Shown here: piece after piece, positions 6,118 to 10,195 of the stretch | Numbering within the stretch: the first letter of the stretch is position 1 | Layout: every line of letters begins with the position of its first letter | From: an uncultured Oscillospiraceae bacterium | GTDB lineage: Bacteria; Bacillota; Clostridia; Oscillospirales; Acutalibacteraceae | Length of the DNA: 10,195 nt | Direction of reading: 5' to 3' | Assembly (NCBI GenBank): GCA_902478455.1 | Contig: CABSLJ010000080.1 | Location: 1-10,195, forward strand | The notes under the pieces: generated by a model | What the model saw: only the letters and a program-made list of their open reading frames with translations | Told to the model about the DNA's origin: nothing | Database searches by the model: none | Translations under genes and position numbers: made by a program

Positions 6118-7347
6118 ATGTCTTTTCCCTTTTCGCTTCCCCTGCTGCTGGACGGAGCCACCGGCACCAACCTCATCCGGGCGGGAATGCCCGCCGGCGT
6201 GTGCGTGGAGCAATGGGCGCTCGACCATCCGGAGGCCGTCCGTTCGCTGCAGCGCGCCTTTGTGGAGGCGGGCTCTCAGGCGATTCTGGCCCCCACCTTC
6301 GGCGCCAACCGGGCAAAGCTCAAAAATTACGGTCTGGCAGATCAAACGGCCGACTTCAACAGGCGGCTGGTCGCCCTTTCCAGGGAGGCTGCGGCCGGTG
6401 CGGACGTCCTCATCGGCGGGGACCTCTCCCCCACCGGTCTGATGGTCGAACCCTACGGCGCAGCCTCCTTTGAGGAAATCTGCGCGGTCTACCGCGAGCA
6501 GGTGCAGGCCCTCAAGGCGGCGGGCGTCGATTTCATTTCGGCGGAGACGCAGATGTCCCTTGCGGACATGCGCGCCGCCGTCCTCGCCGCAAAAGAGGCG
6601 GGGCTCCCCGTCTTCGTCTCCCTCACAATTGAGGAGAGCGGGCGCACCGTCATGGGCGCCGATCTGCTGCCGGTGCTCATCACGCTGGAGGCCATGGGAG
6701 CCGACGCCGTGGGTCTCAACTGCTCCACCGGCCCCGCCGCCATGGAGGAGCTCATTCAAAACGTTCTGCCGCACACCTCCCTCCCCCTCATCTGCAAGCC
6801 GAACGCCGGCAAGCCGTGCGCCGATGATCCGACCAAGTACGATCTCACGCCCGAGGCCTTCGCCCTGGAGATGAAGCGCCTGCTGGACGCCGGCGCGCGC
6901 ATTGTGGGCGGCTGCTGCGGCACCACGCCCGAACACATCGCGGCGCTTGCCCGGCTGCTGCAATCCGAGCATTACGCCCCGCTGCCCGAAAAGGAGGCGG
7001 ACAATTACGCCGCCGCGATTGAGGGACAGTGCTTTTTCCTGGGCGACGATGTCCACCTGACCGAACCAATCGAGTGCAGCTATGATCTCTCAGACGATCT
7101 CATCGACATCGAGGATGAGGACGGCAACACCGCTCTGGTGGTGTTAAACAGCCTGGAGGACGCGCAGACGCTGGCGGAAAACGCCATGATGACCCGTCTG
7201 CCCATCGCCGTTCACACCCACGACCCGGAGGTGCTCGAGGCCGCGCTGCGGGATTTTCAGGGCAGACTCCTGGTCGACTCCGACTGCCCGCTTGAGCGGG
7301 AAGAGCTCGAGGCCATCGCCCGGCGCTACGGGGCGATCATCTATTAA
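6118..7347 (+). CDS. Homocysteine S-methyltransferase family protein with extra C-terminal domain
   Basis: The first 290 residues or so are the zinc-dependent homocysteine methyltransferase barrel, as in the first module of MetH: LLLDGATGTNL (Asp12), APTFGANRAKL, GGDLSPTG, and the three zinc cysteines Cys202 (GLNCSTG) and Cys266-Cys267 (GGCCGTTPEHI). It should move a methyl group to homocysteine to make methionine, in the cytoplasm. The final 115 residues are not part of that barrel. Their LPIAVHTHDPEVLEAALRDF, GRLLVDSD and IARRYGAIIY segments resemble the pterin-binding module that follows in MetH, but only its opening part, and the protein stops there. No cobalamin domain is present or nearby. 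The start is ATG 6118, with AAAGGAGGA at 6102-6110. The methyl donor is unknown; a partner protein or S-methylmethionine are options. Confidence 0.85.
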   Translation: MSFPFSLPLLLDGATGTNLIRAGMPAGVCVEQWALDHPEAVRSLQRAFVEAGSQAILAPTFGANRAKLKNYGLADQTADFNRRLVALSREAAAGADVLIGGDLSPTGLMVEPYGAASFEEICAVYREQVQALKAAGVDFISAETQMSLADMRAAVLAAKEAGLPVFVSLTIEESGRTVMGADLLPVLITLEAMGADAVGLNCSTGPAAMEELIQNVLPHTSLPLICKPNAGKPCADDPTKYDLTPEAFALEMKRLLDAGARIVGGCCGTTPEHIAALARLLQSEHYAPLPEKEADNYAAAIEGQCFFLGDDVHLTEPIECSYDLSDDLIDIEDEDGNTALVVLNSLEDAQTLAENAMMTRLPIAVHTHDPEVLEAALRDFQGRLLVDSDCPLEREELEAIARRYGAIIY

Positions 7348-7399
7348 AAACCGCGTGTGCGCACCTCTGCAGAGCGCCTGCGCCGCATGACCGAAAGAC

Positions 7400-7436
7400 A
7401 AAAAGCGCGTATGGATAGAATCCATACGCGCTTTTT
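7400..7436. terminator. Bidirectional terminator between convergent genes
   Basis: AAAAGCGCGTATGGA (7401-7415) and TCCATACGCGCTTTT (7421-7435) pair perfectly over 15 bases with the 5-base loop TAGAA. There is a T5 run at its right end and an A5 run at its left end, so it can stop transcripts from both the methyltransferase gene (plus) and asnS (minus, whose stop is 17 bases away). Confidence 0.92.
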
Positions 7437-7452
7437 AGGGATATAAATGACT

Positions 7453-8847
7453 TTAAAACTCGGCTGTGCCGGTCGTGCGGGGGAAGGGCAGGACGTCGCG
7501 GATGTTGGAGATGCCGGTTAAATACATGATCAGCCGCTCGAAACCGAGGCCGAAGCCCGCGTGCTTGGTGCCGCCGTAGCGGCGCAGGTCGAGGTACCAC
7601 CAGTAGTCCTCCTCCTTCAGGCCGAGCTCCTTCATGCGGGCCAGCAGGAGGTCCAGCCGCTCCTCGCGCTGGCTGCCGCCGATGATTTCGCCGATGCCGG
7701 GAACGAGCATATCCATGGCGGCCACCGTTCGGCCGTCGTCGTTCTGGCGCATGTAGAAGGATTTGATCTCCTTGGGATAGTCGGTCACAAAGACGGGCTT
7801 GCAGAAGACCTGCTCGGTCAGGAATTTCTCGTGTTCGGTCTGCAGGTCGACGCCCCAGGACACCTTGTATTCAAAGCGGTCGTTCTGCTTCTCCAGGATT
7901 TCAATCGCCTCGGTGTAGGTGACATGACCGAATTCGGCGTCCACAATGCCCTGCAGGCGGGGGATGAGCTCCTTGTCGTAAAACTGGCTGAAAAAGGCGA
8001 GGTCGTCCGGGCAGGTGTCCAGCACATAGCGGATGACCGATTTCATCATGTCCCGCGCGAGGTCCATGTCGTCGGAGAGGTCGGCGAAGGCGATCTCCGG
8101 CTCGATCATCCAGAACTCGGCCGCGTGGCGCTGGGTGTAGGATTTTTCGGCGCGGAAGGTCGGCCCGAAGGTATACACCTTGCCGAAGGCCATGGCCATG
8201 CATTCGGCCTCCAGCTGGCCCGAAACGGTCAGCGAGGTATGCTTTTCAAAGAAGTCTTGGGAGAAATCGACCTTGCCGTCCTCGGTGCGGGGAAGATCGT
8301 TGAGATCAAAGGAGGTGGCGGTGAACATCTCGCCCGCGCCCTCGCAGTCGCTGCCCGTGATGATGGGGGTGTGCGCATAGATGAAGCCGCGCTCCTGGAA
8401 GAATTTGTGGACGGCGTAAGCCGCCGCCGAGCGCACCCGGAAGGCCGCGCTGAAGGTGTTGGTGCGCGGGCGCAGGTGGGCGATGGTGCGCAGGTATTCC
8501 AGGCTGTGCCGCTTCTTTTGCAGCGGATAGTCGGGCGTAGAGGCGCCCTCCAGCTCGACCGATGCAGCGTGGATTTCAAACGGCTGCTTGGCCTCGGGCG
8601 TTTCCAGCAGAACGCCGGTCACAACGACGGCCGCGCCCACGTTGAGCCTGGCGATTTCCTTGTAATTCTCCAGCTTATCGGCCTCAAAGACCACCTGAAG
8701 TCCCTTAAAGCAGCTGCCGTCGTTGAGTTCCATGAAGCCCAGGGCTTTGGAATCGCGGATGGTGCGCACCCAGCCGCATACCGTGAGCTGCCTGCCGCTG
8801 TAATCGGCCGTTTTCGCGTACAGCTCGGATATTTCCGTTCGAATCAT
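7453..8847 (-). CDS. asnS: Asparaginyl-tRNA synthetase
   Basis: It charges tRNA-Asn with asparagine directly, a class IIb synthetase in the cytoplasm. The 464-residue length is typical. An OB-fold anticodon-binding domain (about residues 18-105, VCGWVRTIRDSKALGFMEL) is followed by the class II core: motif 1 around FFQERGFIYAHTPIIT, motif 2 FRAEKSYTQRHAAEFWMIEP (Arg232), and motif 3 GFGLGFERLIMYLTG with GISNIRDVLPFPR. The RHAAEFWM pattern and GQLEAE stretch favour AsnRS over AspRS, which would also be longer. The ATG start has AAGGAGA at 8855-8861 (minus). The 5' leader is too short for a T-box. It converges on the methyltransferase gene and diverges from the aldo/keto reductase. The long plus-strand open frame opposite it is a GC-bias shadow. 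Confidence 0.97.
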   Translation of the reverse strand: MIRTEISELYAKTADYSGRQLTVCGWVRTIRDSKALGFMELNDGSCFKGLQVVFEADKLENYKEIARLNVGAAVVVTGVLLETPEAKQPFEIHAASVELEGASTPDYPLQKKRHSLEYLRTIAHLRPRTNTFSAAFRVRSAAAYAVHKFFQERGFIYAHTPIITGSDCEGAGEMFTATSFDLNDLPRTEDGKVDFSQDFFEKHTSLTVSGQLEAECMAMAFGKVYTFGPTFRAEKSYTQRHAAEFWMIEPEIAFADLSDDMDLARDMMKSVIRYVLDTCPDDLAFFSQFYDKELIPRLQGIVDAEFGHVTYTEAIEILEKQNDRFEYKVSWGVDLQTEHEKFLTEQVFCKPVFVTDYPKEIKSFYMRQNDDGRTVAAMDMLVPGIGEIIGGSQREERLDLLLARMKELGLKEEDYWWYLDLRRYGGTKHAGFGLGFERLIMYLTGISNIRDVLPFPRTTGTAEF

Positions 8848-8919
8848 AACACCGTCTCCTTGACGTCCCGTTCCGCGGCCTCCGCCTCGAATTCCGGGAG
8901 CTTTCTTTCACTGATATGT

Positions 8920-8928
8920 ATTCTATCA
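8920..8928 (-). promoter_or_regulatory. Probable extended -10 box of asnS
   Basis: Read on the minus strand this is TGATAGAAT, an extended -10 (TGn plus TAGAAT). It lies about 75 bases ahead of the asnS start in an AT-rich patch. No good -35 box sits 17 bases upstream, so the assignment rests on the -10 element and position. Confidence 0.4.
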
Positions 8929-9002
8929 TATAACAACTCGCCTATGCAGGCAAGACCCCCGGGAAAAGTCTTTTCAGTTTTTGAAAGATTTCCTTCTTTC
9001 AC

Positions 9003-9030
9003 TTGTCTTTTGACCATTTTATGCTAAACT
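9003..9030 (+). promoter_or_regulatory. Probable promoter of the aldo/keto reductase gene
   Basis: TTGTCT (9003-9008), a 16-base spacer and TAAACT (9025-9030) preceded by an extended -10 TGC. An alternative is TTGACC at 9010-9015 with a poor -10 (GATACA, 9032-9037). Either would start transcription 20 to 30 bases before the AGGGGGA ribosome binding site at 9051-9057. A short repeat GAAAGA...TCTTTC (8983-9000) lies just upstream and could be an operator, but is too short to call. Confidence 0.45.
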
Positions 9031-9063
9031 GGATACAAACAGCTATTTAGAGGGGGATTGTTT

Positions 9064-10185
9064 ATGAAATACCGCGCCTTTGGAAAAACCGGCTTTGACA
9101 TCTCCGCGCTGGGCTTCGGCTGCATGCGCCTCAAGGAATATGAAAAGGACGGCAAATGGTATGTTGACCAGGACCATACCGACGAAATGCTCCGGAAGGC
9201 CTGCGACCTCGGCGTGAACTATTTTGACACCGCCTATTATTACTGCCATTCCAACAGCGAAGCCGCAATAGGCAGGGCGCTGAAGCCTTACCGGGACAAG
9301 GTGAAAATCTCCACCAAGGTCCCGATGGGAAAAGAAATGACAAAACCTGGCGATTACAGACGCTATCTGGAGGAAAGCCTGCGACGGCTGGACACCGACC
9401 GCATCGATTTTTACCACTTCTGGGGCATCAACAAGGCTGTTTTCGATGAGAAAATCATCGGCATGCAGGTCTACAAGGAGGCCATCCGCGCCAAGGAGGA
9501 GGGGCTTATCCGCCACATCTCTTTTTCCTTTCACGACGCGCCCGAAAATATGGGTTATATCATCGACAACGGCCCCTTCCTGGAATCGGTGCTTTGCCAG
9601 TATAATCTGCTGGACCGTACAAATGAGAAGATGATCGAATACGCGGCCGGTAAAGGGTTGGGAGTGGTCGTCATGGGGCCGGTCGGCGGCGGCCGTCTTT
9701 CCGGCTCCGGCGGACTTTCCGAAAAGCTGACCGGCAAAAAGGTCGGAGCCAACTACGAGCTGGCCTTTAAGTACGTCCTCTCCAATCCTCATGTCGGTTG
9801 CGCGCTTTCCGGTATGGAAACCGCGGCCATGGTGGAACAGAACGCTGCGGCGGTCGATTCCGGCCCCCTGACGGCCGATGAATCGGCCGAGATCAACGAC
9901 GCGATGCAGCGGCTCAAAAAGTTTTCCGACCTGTACTGCACCGGCTGCAACTACTGCAACGTCTGCCCTCAGAACATTGAAATCCCCAGAGTGTTCGGTT
10001 TCTATACGATGTTCAATGTGTACGATTTGAAGCGTGAGGCGGTAAAAAGCTACAACGACTTCCTGTCCTTTTCCGAAAACACGCCCGACAAATGCGTTGA
10101 ATGCGGCCTCTGCGCCGAAAAATGTCCACAGAAACTGGAGATTCCCAGACTGCTCAAAATGGTGGACGGAATCCTGAGAAGATAG
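9064..10185 (+). CDS. Aldo/keto reductase fused to a two-cluster ferredoxin tail
   Basis: A 373-residue cytoplasmic oxidoreductase. Residues 1 to about 280 are an aldo/keto reductase barrel (FGKTGFDISALGFGCMRL; NYFDTAYYY with Asp55 and Tyr60; ISTKVPM with Lys85). The tail holds two [4Fe-4S] motifs: Cys292, 295, 298, 301 followed by Pro (CTGCNYCNVCP), and Cys344, 347, 350, 354 followed by Pro (CVECGLCAEKCP). This architecture is the known COG1453-type family in anaerobes, whose substrates are mostly unknown. The usual catalytic His of the DFYLLH segment is replaced in place by Trp120, while a His lies two residues earlier (His118, DFYHFWGI). The start is ATG 9064 after AGGGGGA at 9051-9057; an in-frame TTG at 9058 is too close to that site. 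It is alone on its transcript as far as the window shows. Confidence 0.92.
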   Translation: MKYRAFGKTGFDISALGFGCMRLKEYEKDGKWYVDQDHTDEMLRKACDLGVNYFDTAYYYCHSNSEAAIGRALKPYRDKVKISTKVPMGKEMTKPGDYRRYLEESLRRLDTDRIDFYHFWGINKAVFDEKIIGMQVYKEAIRAKEEGLIRHISFSFHDAPENMGYIIDNGPFLESVLCQYNLLDRTNEKMIEYAAGKGLGVVVMGPVGGGRLSGSGGLSEKLTGKKVGANYELAFKYVLSNPHVGCALSGMETAAMVEQNAAAVDSGPLTADESAEINDAMQRLKKFSDLYCTGCNYCNVCPQNIEIPRVFGFYTMFNVYDLKREAVKSYNDFLSFSENTPDKCVECGLCAEKCPQKLEIPRLLKMVDGILRR

Positions 10186-10195
10186 CGGCAGCAGA

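Noticed and set aside
6100..7056. 318-codon minus-strand open frame opposite the methyltransferase
   Set aside because: Same reason: an antisense shadow of a gene with clear zinc-site motifs.
8983..9000. GAAAGA/TCTTTC inverted repeat upstream of the aldo/keto reductase promoter
   Set aside because: Six-base arms in a purine/pyrimidine-rich tract arise easily by chance; mentioned only as a possible operator.
7561..9027. 488-codon plus-strand open frame opposite asnS
   Set aside because: It mirrors a fully recognisable AsnRS gene on the minus strand; its translation is Val/Gly/Ala/Leu-rich with no family motif. It is a product of GC-biased codon use.

Overview
The window reads as chromosomal DNA from a GC-rich, anaerobic, low-stringency-start Firmicute, most likely a clostridial gut-type bacterium of the Oscillospiraceae/Ruminococcaceae kind. 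The grounds are the strong Shine-Dalgarno sites (AGGAG/GGAGG), Firmicute-style promoters with extended -10 boxes (TGnTACAAT), the pairing of a YwiB-like DUF1934 gene with argS (an arrangement known from Bacillus and relatives), and an aldo/keto reductase carrying a ferredoxin-like tail, which is typical of anaerobes. The taxonomic placement is inference; no rRNA is present.

Layout. Bases 1-226 hold no gene I can support, only a strong GC hairpin after the stop of the first gene. Bases 227-1036 (minus) encode an unrecognised 269-residue protein with its own clear promoter. Bases 1037-1535 are non-coding: the promoter of that gene, an inverted pair of covarying palindromes, a probable ddl promoter, and a perfect 10-bp inverted repeat in the ddl leader. 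Bases 1536-5658 (plus) are a run of four genes: ddl, murI, a DUF1934 gene and argS. They may be one transcript, ending at a textbook terminator at 5669-5711. Bases 5794-7347 (plus) are a second unit with its own promoter: a small membrane zinc-ribbon protein followed by a homocysteine S-methyltransferase family protein with an unusual C-terminal tail. A bidirectional terminator at 7400-7436 separates it from asnS (7453-8847, minus). A 216-bp divergent promoter region then leads to an aldo/keto reductase-ferredoxin fusion (9064-10185, plus).

How the genes fit together. MurI makes D-glutamate and Ddl makes D-Ala-D-Ala, two D-amino-acid inputs to peptidoglycan precursor synthesis, and they overlap by ATGA. 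ArgRS and AsnRS supply charged tRNAs. The methyltransferase probably works in methionine or one-carbon metabolism. No defence system, mobile element gene, CRISPR array, tRNA or rRNA was seen. The window is mainly housekeeping; the points worth a second look are the palindrome pair, the methyltransferase tail, the altered active-site motif in MurI, the ddl leader repeat and the unrecognised first gene.
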